From Ignavibacteria bacterium UBA2373 (GTDB lineage: Bacteria; Bacteroidota; Ignavibacteria; Kapaibacteriales; UBA961): a stretch of DNA of 6,949 bases. The position numbers were made by a program, and so were the translations under genes. Positions 1 to 6,093 of this stretch are shown here, piece after piece (within the stretch, counting starts at the first letter, position 1; every line of letters starts with the position of its first letter). Location: the NCBI GenBank assembly GCA_002344005.1, contig DDTD01000056.1, forward strand, positions 1 through 6,949, written 5' to 3'. The notes below the pieces were generated by a model. It made no database searches, was not told where the DNA came from, and saw only the letters and a program-made list of their open reading frames with translations.

Positions 1-122
1 CTACAGTACCGTATAAAGTATTGCTGCAAATGATTAAACATCCTTTAACAGATTCAGGCTTGCAAAGTTTTTTAAATGATTATGAAAAAATGAAAAACGA
101 AAAAGAAAAATTATCTCGCTAA
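1..122 (+). CDS. fsa: Fructose-6-phosphate aldolase / transaldolase-like protein, C-terminal end (partial)
   Basis: Only the last 39 codons are present; the gene enters from the left edge, the first whole codon is 3-5 and the stop is TAA at 120-122. The visible tail contains VPYKVLLQMIKHPLTDSG followed by a short FLNDYEK helix and a Lys/Glu-rich end. This matches the conserved end of the small (about 215-residue) FSA/TalC transaldolase family, where a 'MPFKV...L.KHPLTD.G...F..DW' segment closes the TIM barrel and caps the active site. Such enzymes are cytosolic and either transfer dihydroxyacetone units in the pentose phosphate pathway or cleave fructose 6-phosphate; the tail cannot tell which. 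The Schiff-base lysine lies outside the window. It is probably co-transcribed with the following gene, which starts within a few tens of bases. Confidence 0.8.
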   Translation, partial: TVPYKVLLQMIKHPLTDSGLQSFLNDYEKMKNEKEKLSR

Positions 123-128
123 TTTTTT

Positions 129-686
129 ATGATATACAGTAATTTGGTAATGGAAACAAAAAAAAACATGCAAAAGGTAAGACATTTAGCAATCATGTTG
201 CTTATTGGGTGTATTGTAAGCGTAAGCACATCAATGAGTTTTTACTACAATACTCTCATAGGAAAAAAAGCTAAAGATTTTGTGATGGAAGATCAATTTT
301 CCAAAGAACATTCATGGGAAAAATTCAGCGGCAAACCAACTGTATTATTATTAGGTGATCGTGAAGGAAGTAAGTTTACCGATAATTGGTCAAAACCATT
401 ATTTGCACGCTATGGTAATACAATTAACTTAGTAGCAATGGCAGATGTAAGTTCTGTGCCTTTTTTTCTCAAAGGATTTATTCGCGGTAAATTCAAAGAT
501 ACTTATACCACACCTATCTTAATGGATTGGGATGGCGAAACAGTCGAATATTATGATATTCAAAAGAATGTGCCCACATTTATTGCTATTGATAAACAAG
601 GTATTGTTCGCGCACATTTATCAGGAAAAGGAACGGCAGAAGATTTGGCAAAAGCATATAATGCCGTTCAATCAATACTTCAATAA
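129..686 (+). CDS. Membrane-anchored or lipidated thioredoxin-fold protein lacking CxxC
   Basis: A 185-residue protein with an N-terminal hydrophobic stretch (residues about 19-40) followed by a thioredoxin-like domain (about 45-185). The fold is suggested by the order beta strand PTVLLLG (70-76), helix, LVAMADVSS (101-109), then NVPTFIAID (147-155), whose Val-Pro-Thr resembles the cis-Pro loop, and a final strand/helix. Where TlpA-type reductases carry CxxC after the first strand, this protein has GDREGSK, so disulfide reductase activity is unlikely; a binding or scaffold role, or a YtfJ-like role, is more plausible. The start is uncertain: ATGs at 129, 150 and 168 all lack a clear ribosome site. 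Starting at 168 gives a short signal ending in LLIGC, which fits a lipobox; starting at 129 gives a signal anchor. It lies between a sugar-phosphate enzyme and folB with short gaps, so it is probably in the same operon. Specific function unknown. Confidence 0.6.
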   Translation: MIYSNLVMETKKNMQKVRHLAIMLLIGCIVSVSTSMSFYYNTLIGKKAKDFVMEDQFSKEHSWEKFSGKPTVLLLGDREGSKFTDNWSKPLFARYGNTINLVAMADVSSVPFFLKGFIRGKFKDTYTTPILMDWDGETVEYYDIQKNVPTFIAIDKQGIVRAHLSGKGTAEDLAKAYNAVQSILQ

Positions 687-691
687 TTAAT

Positions 692-697
692 AAGGAG
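692..697 (+). promoter_or_regulatory. Shine-Dalgarno site of folB
   Basis: AAGGAG lies 9 bases before the ATG at 707. It decides between that start and the internal ATG at 728 (Met8 of the chosen protein), and shows that the organism uses Shine-Dalgarno pairing at least at some genes. Confidence 0.7.
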
Positions 698-706
698 CTA
701 TCTCAG

Positions 707-1093
707 ATGGTGAAAAATTTGCAACCGATGAAATTAACGGTTAAAAATGCTGAATTTTATGGTTATCATGGCGTAAAAAATGAAGAGCGCACGCTTGGTG
801 GTAAATATCAAATTGATCTTGAATTATATTATAATGCGCGAAGTGCCGTTATCAGCGACGATGTCTCCGATTCGGTAAATTATGAAGAAGCTATGTATGC
901 TGTGGATGAAATATTTAATGCTGAAGAGCCTTATAATCTTATCGAAACATTGTGCTATGACATATTAACAGCAATAATGGAGCGATTTCCTTTGGTGGTG
1001 AAGGCTACGGTGCGTGTACGCAAACTCCATATTCCAATAGGACAAGTTATTGGTTATGTGGAAGCAGAGCAAACTATCAGCCGCGAGGGATAA
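707..1093 (+). CDS. folB: Dihydroneopterin aldolase FolB
   Basis: 128 residues, the usual length of FolB (about 120). It converts 7,8-dihydroneopterin to 6-hydroxymethyl-7,8-dihydropterin and glycolaldehyde in the cytosolic folate pathway. Family motifs are in order: FYGYHGVKNEE (17-27), VNYEEA (57-62), NLIETLC (77-83) and VRVRKLHIPI (102-111). By alignment to the well-studied Staphylococcus aureus enzyme, Glu27, Tyr59, Glu80 and Lys106 correspond to its E22, Y54, E74 and K100, that is, the catalytic and pterin-anchoring residues, so the enzyme looks intact. The only mild deviation is KLHIP where many homologues have KP. The start at 707 is supported by the AAGGAG upstream. The gene ends 2 bp before folK, whose product uses its product, so the two are expected to be translated together. 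Confidence 0.95.
   Translation: MVKNLQPMKLTVKNAEFYGYHGVKNEERTLGGKYQIDLELYYNARSAVISDDVSDSVNYEEAMYAVDEIFNAEEPYNLIETLCYDILTAIMERFPLVVKATVRVRKLHIPIGQVIGYVEAEQTISREG
1085..1089 (+). promoter_or_regulatory. Shine-Dalgarno site of folK inside folB
   Basis: GAGGG lies within the last codons of folB, 6 bases before the GTG at 1096. It supports the GTG start and implies that ribosomes finishing folB can re-initiate on folK. A second GTG at 1094 is in another frame and is not used for this protein. Confidence 0.55.
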
Positions 1094-1095
1094 GT

Positions 1096-1590
1096 GTGGC
1101 TGAGGTGGTTTTATCCTTAGGTGCAAATCTCGGTAATCGGGCTGCAACTCTTCGCGCAGCAATATCAATGATGCAAGAAACGGCGATACTCACCCATATT
1201 GTCGTTTCTCCATTGTATGAAACCGAACCGGTGGGTTACACTGAACAGCCGTCTTTTCTCAATTGTGCCGTGCGTGGTGTCTGTGTTCTTGACCCTAATG
1301 ATTTAGCATTTTCATTACGTGCTATAGAGCATCATTTTGGCAGACAATCGCGCCCCCGTTGGCATGAACGTGAGCTTGATATTGACATTATTCTTTTTGG
1401 CAATACGATTCTATCCACTGAGCATTTATGTATCCCGCATCCTCGCATGACTCAAAGACGTTTTGTATTGCAACCCATTACGGACATTGCTGCTTCCATG
1501 CGCCATCCCATTCTCGGAAAAACAATGGAACAATTATTGGAAGAATGTGCCGACACTCATGCGGTAACAATATACACACAGCAATTCTGA
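1096..1590 (+). CDS. folK: 2-amino-4-hydroxy-6-hydroxymethyldihydropteridine diphosphokinase FolK (HPPK)
   Basis: 164 residues, typical HPPK length. It transfers pyrophosphate from ATP to 6-hydroxymethyl-7,8-dihydropterin, the step after FolB, giving the substrate of dihydropteroate synthase. Diagnostic segments are LSLGANLGNR (6-15), the EPVGYTEQPSFLNCAV substrate loop (44-59), the FGR...RW.ERELDIDIILF block (81-101), with Asp95 and Asp97 at the positions of the two magnesium-binding aspartates, and IPHPRM..RRFVLQPI.DIA (113-132). All key residues are present. The start codon is GTG at 1096, giving MAEVV and placing the first strand correctly. The folB-folK spacing of 2 bp suggests translational coupling. 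No folP follows; the next gene downstream is a histidine kinase 50 bp away. Confidence 0.96.
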   Translation: MAEVVLSLGANLGNRAATLRAAISMMQETAILTHIVVSPLYETEPVGYTEQPSFLNCAVRGVCVLDPNDLAFSLRAIEHHFGRQSRPRWHERELDIDIILFGNTILSTEHLCIPHPRMTQRRFVLQPITDIAASMRHPILGKTMEQLLEECADTHAVTIYTQQF

Positions 1591-1640
1591 TAATATTCTT
1601 TAGCAGTAGTTTGGCATAGTAATTAACTTCATTAGTTGGT

Positions 1641-3020
1641 ATGGAAGTAAACGACACACAACAAAACACCACAATGCTGCCGACTGCGGAGCAATTTGCC
1701 CAGTCCCAAGAAGAGTATATACGTACTTTAGAAATGGCATATCAGGTCTTGCAAAGAGAGGTTGAACATTTGCGTCAACAACGCAAGCCGGTTGAGGCAG
1801 TAAAAGAAACCGTCAGTGGGGAAGGATTGCCGGAAGATATTTCGGCTGTATTGCTTGCTTTAACCGGTCCCGATGATGTCATAGCGACATTAAGTGTCCA
1901 TTGTCGCGAGAGGTACGGCTTATCATTAGTAAATGTATTCTTTTTTGAACATGGCGGTATTACGCCTCTTTCCACCATGCCCGGCGAAGAACATTTGATT
2001 ATAGCGGTACGCAATTTTGATGAACAAGGTATTCTTGATTGGGTTATAGGTCAGCAGGAATTACGCATTGTTCCTAATTTGCATGGTATGGATGAAAGTG
2101 AAAGCGCAATTATGATTATACCATTGATGTTGCGCGGTGCGCCTGCCGGTGTTTTTGCCGGTTTTACCCATCGTCATGATGACGATTGCGATGCTGCGGA
2201 ACGTCAACGGCTCATGGCTTTGGCTGAAACTGCTGCTATTACATTGGATAATATTCGCAGTGCGGCTGAAATTGTGCGCATGAACAAAAGGCTCAATATT
2301 CTCAATCGGCAAATGTTGCAATCTTCAAAATTAGCTTCCATTGGCGAACTTGCGGGAACCGTAGCCCATGAAATAAATAATCCATTGCAAATATTACTTG
2401 CTCATTTGCAATTATTGGAATCAGGTGTGGGTGATCCCGACAGACGTATGGAAGTCATCAAAAATCAAGTGTTCCGCATCAGTGAAATTACGCGACGTTT
2501 ATTGGATTTTGCGCGCAGTTCTCCTACGGAATTTATTGCCGTTCCTACGGATATTTGTGCTGTTATTGACGGGGTTATTTCTTTTGTCGGTTCACAACTT
2601 AATCGCGATGCTGTCCATATTGTCAAAGAATATGAAGAACAATCCATGAATATTGTAGGGTCAAAAACTCATTTAGAGCAAGTATTTCTTAATTTACTCC
2701 TCAATGCCCGCGATGCCATGCCCGACGGCGGCACTATTACCATCGGTGTTTTTAAATATGAAAAACGTAAAGTAATTATTACCGTAGCCGATACGGGAAC
2801 AGGCATCTCTGATGAGAACTTAGAGCATATTTTCGAGCCGTTTTTTTCCACTAAACAGCGCGGTAAAGGAACAGGTTTGGGCTTATCTATTTCCAAATCA
2901 ATTATTCAACAGCATAAAGGCAGCATAGAAGTGGTGTCGGGACAAGCAATACGCGGCACAACATTCAAAATTACTCTGCCATTTGCGAGCGATGCCCATA
3001 ATCCATTGGCAGGATTGTAA
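1641..3020 (+). CDS. Soluble sensor histidine kinase with GAF-like domain (orphan, NtrB-like core)
   Basis: 459 residues with no membrane segment, so a cytoplasmic kinase. Order: N-terminal coiled-coil-like helix (about 17-50), a GAF-like sensory domain (about 65-205; strands LVNVFFFE, HLIIAVR, AIMIIPLM, PAGVFAGF), a linking helix (205-230), a HisKA dimerisation/phosphoacceptor helix with SIGELAGTVAHEINNPL and phospho-acceptor His243, then a HATPase domain. The ATPase domain has an N box around Asn351/Asn355 (NLLLNARDAM), a G1 box DTGTGIS (384-390), an F box FEPFFSTK (398-405) and a G2 box GKGTGLGL (408-415), so it should be active. The signal is unknown; no haem- or cGMP-specific motif is evident. 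It lies 50 bp after folK on the same strand, but no receiver protein follows: the next gene is convergent. The ATG at 1641 lacks a Shine-Dalgarno site; an internal ATG at 1674 would remove 11 residues. Confidence 0.93.
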   Translation: MEVNDTQQNTTMLPTAEQFAQSQEEYIRTLEMAYQVLQREVEHLRQQRKPVEAVKETVSGEGLPEDISAVLLALTGPDDVIATLSVHCRERYGLSLVNVFFFEHGGITPLSTMPGEEHLIIAVRNFDEQGILDWVIGQQELRIVPNLHGMDESESAIMIIPLMLRGAPAGVFAGFTHRHDDDCDAAERQRLMALAETAAITLDNIRSAAEIVRMNKRLNILNRQMLQSSKLASIGELAGTVAHEINNPLQILLAHLQLLESGVGDPDRRMEVIKNQVFRISEITRRLLDFARSSPTEFIAVPTDICAVIDGVISFVGSQLNRDAVHIVKEYEEQSMNIVGSKTHLEQVFLNLLLNARDAMPDGGTITIGVFKYEKRKVIITVADTGTGISDENLEHIFEPFFSTKQRGKGTGLGLSISKSIIQQHKGSIEVVSGQAIRGTTFKITLPFASDAHNPLAGL

Positions 3021-3096
3021 AAATATCTTTGATATAAAATTTCTACCTTAACCGTCAAATCGGATTAGTGCTTATATCTTCACAAAGTAATTTCAC

Positions 3097-4011
3097 TTAA
3101 AACATAAACGCGAATGTGGTCATAAATCTCTGATTGGATTGCAAATAATTATTGCCTAATTTTTGCACAATAGGTATTTGATAATGTAATCCGACCATAA
3201 AACTATTCAAAAAAATATCCGTTCCTATAATACCATTTGTCAGATAGCCTCCGGTTACAGTAATAGGCAATCCATTATTGTCATTATATCCCGAATATTC
3301 GCCATAGACTCCCAAGGACGGCATTATTTTCCAATCATCATTATCAATAATCACGAACATATTGAGCGTGCTTGACACACGATTACCAAAACGATAATTA
3401 TCTGCATTAACGGTATGAATTTTTCCTTGCGCATCAACGCTTATCCCATAATTCCCTAAACGTACTATATATTGCGCTAATGCAAGAAAACTTACACTTC
3501 CAGTACCTATTTGAAAATTGGGATTATTTACTTCATCATTATTATCGGTTTCCGGTAATTCATGTCGTCCTGTGGGTAAAGTCAAGCCGCCTCCCATAGT
3601 AAAAGCATGAGATACTTCGTCGGGTGCGCAGGTATTATCTCTTTCGACAATATTATAATTGGCAACTAAGGCAATATCACCAATGCCATTCAGATTGATA
3701 TTTCCTGTTTTTGTGTATTGTGTATTTGCCGAGTAAGGAACACTAATCAATGCTTGCAATCTATCAAGAGGATACCAACGTGCGAGTAATTCTGCTGTGT
3801 GGAATATTTCTTGGGTACGAAAACGTTCGCCCATTCCAAGATGGGAATCAAAATCCATTGTTCTCCAACGGATGCCGACAAAATTGCGTGCTAAATTTGG
3901 TTGTAATCCAAAATAGGTAGCCCCTGCACCACATCCGCAGACTTCACAACCGATTAAAGAAGAATTATAAGAAAATATAAAAATTAACGAAAATACAATA
4001 AATAATTTCAT
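3097..4011 (-). CDS. Putative outer-membrane beta-barrel protein with N-terminal Cys cluster, third gene of the mbnP-mbnH operon
   Basis: 304 residues. A signal peptide (about 1-21, MKLFIVFSLIFIFS core) is followed at once by CEVCGCG (Cys22, Cys25, Cys27), a compact cluster suited to binding a soft metal such as Cu(I). Cys22 also sits in LIGC, which fits a lipobox, so it could instead be lipidated. The rest has many alternating hydrophobic/aromatic strands with Gly/Asn-rich turns (for example IGDIALVANYNIV, HAFTMGGGLTLPTG, MPSLGVYGEYSGY) and ends in FAFMF. A C-terminal Phe is the classic outer-membrane barrel signature. Proteins of this kind are often labelled only 'transporter' in FCB-group genomes. 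Its ATG (4011-4009) overlaps the mbnH stop (4010-4008) as ATGA, with no separate ribosome site, so it is probably translationally coupled to mbnH. A role in moving copper, or another metal, across the outer membrane is inferred from context only. Confidence 0.7.
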   Translation of the reverse strand: MKLFIVFSLIFIFSYNSSLIGCEVCGCGAGATYFGLQPNLARNFVGIRWRTMDFDSHLGMGERFRTQEIFHTAELLARWYPLDRLQALISVPYSANTQYTKTGNINLNGIGDIALVANYNIVERDNTCAPDEVSHAFTMGGGLTLPTGRHELPETDNNDEVNNPNFQIGTGSVSFLALAQYIVRLGNYGISVDAQGKIHTVNADNYRFGNRVSSTLNMFVIIDNDDWKIMPSLGVYGEYSGYNDNNGLPITVTGGYLTNGIIGTDIFLNSFMVGLHYQIPIVQKLGNNYLQSNQRFMTTFAFMF

Positions 4012-5084
4012 TGTTGAGATAATAAACGATTACGCAAAAATGTATCGTCTTTTAAGGTTGCCAAAAATACAATAATCAACCGTTTTTCTTCAGCGGTAAG
4101 CGGTATGCCCAATATTGTGCCTTGACGTAATAAAGGGTCAAGTGTCGGGCTGTCTTTTACACCTTTATCATAATGGTCAAGGACTTTCTCTAAGGAAGAA
4201 AATCGTCCGTCATGCATATATGGTGCGGTTTCTGTAATATTACGCAAACTTGGAACTTTAAATTGATACAAATGGTCAGAATTTAAGGTAATTTTTGCTC
4301 TGCCGCTGTCGGCTTTATTTCGTATTGTCAACCCATTATTACGATACGATAAATCAGTAAAAAATGTACCCTTATGACATGAGGTACATTTATTGTCGAA
4401 AAGAGTTTTTCCTTGCATCTCTTCTGCTGTCAATGATGCTTCTCCTCGTTGATATTTATCAAATTTGGAGTTTGAAGAAATACACATAAGTTGAAATTGT
4501 GAGAGTGCTTTCAAAAAGCGTTCAAGAGTAATGGAATCGCTACCGAAAGCTTTTTTAAAGAGGGGCGGATATTTTGCTGATTGACGTAATTTATTGAGAA
4601 CATTCGGTAATGTTTCATCCATTTCATTATGTGCTTGAATGGGATTGATGGCAAACAAATCAAGATCGCCGACACCACCATCCCAAAAGAATTCTTTTTG
4701 CCATGCAAGATTATGCAATGCCGGTGTATTGCGCAATGTTAACTGATCGTCAATGCCATGACTTAAATCATGGGCAGCATGGGCAAAAGCCGCAGATTGT
4801 TGATGACATGTGCCACATGAAATGGTTCCGTCACGGGAAAGAATACCATCATAAAACAAGGTACGTCCCAAAATAAAACCGTCAGTCGTAATAGGATTAC
4901 GCGAAATATTATACACAGGAGCCGGAAAATTGGACGGAATAATGAATTCTATTTTCTCCGGCTCTTGGTTTATTGCTGTATCTGTTTCGCCACAAGACAG
5001 TAAAGCGAATGGTATAATTATGATGAATGAAAGACGCAGTATTTTCTGTGCTGTCATGCATCGGAATGGACGTATAAATTTCAT
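4008..5084 (-). CDS. mbnH: MbnH/MauG-family diheme cytochrome c peroxidase, lipoprotein
   Basis: 358 residues from an ATG at 5084. A signal peptide ends in ALLSC, a lipobox with Cys31, so the enzyme is probably tethered in the periplasm. Two c-type haem sites are present: CGTCH (90-94) and CTSCH (233-237). Surrounding family signatures include LGRTLFYD, LSRDGTISC, LRNTPALHN, FFWDGG (about 132-137), FKVPSLRN and APYMHDGR. This is the di-haem CCP/MauG family. The adjacent mbnP partner points to the MbnH branch, whose studied members use a high-valent di-haem state to oxidise a Trp of MbnP to kynurenine. A longer reading from TTG at 5105 exists, but the GAGGT at 5091-5095 favours ATG 5084. The gene follows mbnP by 54 bp with no evident promoter between them and overlaps the barrel gene by 4 bp, so one operon is likely. 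A plain hydrogen-peroxide-scavenging peroxidase is the alternative. Confidence 0.88.
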   Translation of the reverse strand: MKFIRPFRCMTAQKILRLSFIIIIPFALLSCGETDTAINQEPEKIEFIIPSNFPAPVYNISRNPITTDGFILGRTLFYDGILSRDGTISCGTCHQQSAAFAHAAHDLSHGIDDQLTLRNTPALHNLAWQKEFFWDGGVGDLDLFAINPIQAHNEMDETLPNVLNKLRQSAKYPPLFKKAFGSDSITLERFLKALSQFQLMCISSNSKFDKYQRGEASLTAEEMQGKTLFDNKCTSCHKGTFFTDLSYRNNGLTIRNKADSGRAKITLNSDHLYQFKVPSLRNITETAPYMHDGRFSSLEKVLDHYDKGVKDSPTLDPLLRQGTILGIPLTAEEKRLIIVFLATLKDDTFLRNRLLSQQ

Positions 5085-5090
5085 AAAGCA

Positions 5091-5095
5091 ACCTC
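5091..5095 (-). promoter_or_regulatory. Shine-Dalgarno site of mbnH
   Basis: Read on the minus strand, GAGGT stands 6 bases before the ATG at 5084. It is the reason for rejecting the upstream TTG at 5105 and the internal ATG at 5057 as starts. Confidence 0.6.
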
Positions 5096-5138
5096 GTATG
5101 ATCAATAATTATACCTTCGATTACATTTTTCTTAGGGA

Positions 5139-5969
5139 TTAGTGGGAATGCGCTGCATCATTATGAACATGATCAAAACTGAACATATTCATATAGTTAT
5201 TGGCTATATCCACAGAACTGCGGGAAAACATATATGAAGGATTTTTTGCTAATTCTATAGTTCTGTTACCGCTGAATACTCTAAGAATATCGGCAAGGAT
5301 ATGCACTTCCGGTGCAATATCACTCCGCACGGTTGCAGGCGTAGTGCCCATGGATAATGTTACTGTTTTTATATTATTAATTGTTTGCGCACTATAGCCG
5401 CCAAAGCCACCTATATGGAATCGGAAATTATTTTCCACTTCATTTATTGCAGGCGATGAACCTTCCATTTTAAAGAAAATATAACCGGAATTCCATTCCC
5501 AGTACATATCCTTACCCTGTCCACTCATATCAAGTGCACCCTGACGTTTTTCTATGGGCATCGTGGATCGCACGCTGTCAACCCCAACAGTGTAGCGTAC
5601 TTCTTTGTAATCTCCTTCGGGAATATTGGATAGTTTTACTTTTGTTGAAGTCGGCACACTTTCATCCACGAGAAAATAACTAATATCTTGCGGCACGGTA
5701 TAGACAGTGCCTGATGTTGTTACTAATGAAATATTGCTGATATAATATTTTAAGATTGTAGTTGTGAATTTTTCTCCTGCTGCATTGGTATATTCCTTGT
5801 TGAAAGTAAACTCATCATCGCCTGCTACATTGTCAAATTCTAAGATAATGGAACCCGTTTTTGTGGCGTCGGGCGCGGTTGTGTGGTCATCGCTGCATGA
5901 GGAGAAAAATGAAAAAACGGTTGCAACAATTAGTGCACGAAGAGTATAGGAAAGAAAAAGTTGTTTCAT
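5139..5969 (-). CDS. mbnP: MbnP-family copper-binding periplasmic lipoprotein
   Basis: 276 residues from ATG 5969. A basic/hydrophobic signal (1-24) ends in FFSSC, so Cys25 is a likely lipidated Cys. A beta-rich domain follows: SIILEFDNV (40-48) at the start, YYISNISLV (75-83), then the family hallmark GKDMYWEWNSGYIFFKMEG (152-170), and NFRFHIGG (181-188). The Trp pair W157/W159 lies in the segment most conserved in this family; MbnH oxidises a Trp to kynurenine in studied relatives, and methanotroph CorA/MopE use such a kynurenine to bind Cu(I), but I cannot say which Trp would be modified here. The C-terminus is His-rich (FDHVHNDAAHSH; four His in the last eleven residues), a plausible extra metal site. 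The frame stays open upstream into the insertion sequence as far as 6179, but that part is not protein-like; MKQ at 5969 begins a proper signal peptide. No Shine-Dalgarno site is seen. Confidence 0.87.
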   Translation of the reverse strand: MKQLFLSYTLRALIVATVFSFFSSCSDDHTTAPDATKTGSIILEFDNVAGDDEFTFNKEYTNAAGEKFTTTILKYYISNISLVTTSGTVYTVPQDISYFLVDESVPTSTKVKLSNIPEGDYKEVRYTVGVDSVRSTMPIEKRQGALDMSGQGKDMYWEWNSGYIFFKMEGSSPAINEVENNFRFHIGGFGGYSAQTINNIKTVTLSMGTTPATVRSDIAPEVHILADILRVFSGNRTIELAKNPSYMFSRSSVDIANNYMNMFSFDHVHNDAAHSH

Positions 5970-5994
5970 TATAGTAGCATTTAATAAAGTACGA

Positions 5995-6025
5995 AAAAAG
6001 TATATATAGAACTTGTCTAAACAAA
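5995..6025 (-). promoter_or_regulatory. Candidate hybrid promoter for mbnP-mbnH operon at the insertion-sequence junction
   Basis: Read leftwards, TTTG (6025-6022, inside the insertion sequence end) is followed after 19 bases by TACTTTTT (6002-5995, in flanking DNA). This matches the Bacteroidota -33/-7 pattern TTTG-N19-21-TAnnTTTG except for the final G. A sigma70-style -10, TATACT (6004-5999), overlaps the same place but lacks a good -35. Transcription would start around 5988, leaving about 20 bases before the mbnP ATG. The match is short and AT-rich, so chance is a real alternative, and the promoter pattern only applies if the host belongs to that group. Confidence 0.33.
6009..6021. repeat. 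Left terminal inverted repeat of the insertion sequence
   Basis: GAACTTGTCTAAA; it pairs with the right end (6914-6926, reverse complement GAACTTGTTTAAA) at 12 of 13 positions. Similarity fades inward except for a shared GTC at 6027-6029, in register with the right end. Confidence 0.85.
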
Positions 6026-6026
6026 A

Positions 6027-6093
6027 GTCGGGAAGTTGAATGTTTGTATATTTGCAAAAACAACAACCTACACTTACAAAACAACTCCCCGAT
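6027..6093 (+). promoter_or_regulatory. Long-range inverted repeat next to the transposase start codon
   Basis: GTCGGGAAGTTG (6027-6038) can pair with CAACTCCCCGAT (6082-6093): ten Watson-Crick pairs, one G-U and one A-C mismatch, with a 43-base loop. The right arm ends directly before the ATG at 6094. A transcript entering from outside the element would contain both arms and could hide the start. A transcript begun inside the loop would lack the left arm. Protection from read-through transcription by such a structure is established for IS10 and IS50; its use here is inferred. Confidence 0.45.
6047..6055 (+). promoter_or_regulatory. Candidate -7/-10 promoter element for the transposase
   Basis: TATATTTGC fits the Bacteroidota -7 box TAnnTTTG exactly and contains TATATT, a 5/6 match to a sigma70 -10. 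No good upstream box is found at the proper distance. If used, the RNA would begin near 6060, downstream of the left hairpin arm and upstream of the ATG at 6094. Confidence 0.3.

Noticed and set aside
965..1168. Minus-strand frame across the folB/folK junction
   Set aside because: It overlaps two well-supported genes and its translation has no recognisable domain or ribosome site.
3024..3035. Terminator between the convergent operons (ATATC-TTT-GATAT, followed by four to five U's on the minus strand)
   Set aside because: The stem is only five pairs, mostly A-T, so it is too weak to call; no better hairpin was found in 3021-3096.
5085..5105. TTG start adding seven residues to mbnH
   Set aside because: The ATG at 5084 has a GAGGT ribosome site six bases upstream, which lies inside the proposed extension.
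4909..5142. Small frames on both strands over the mbnH signal region
   Set aside because: Shadows of the mbnH start region; low-complexity translations without family features.
6040..6093. Earlier transposase start at 6040
   Set aside because: It would include non-conserved residues, lies upstream of the candidate -7 element, and the family-like sequence begins at 6094. Not excluded.
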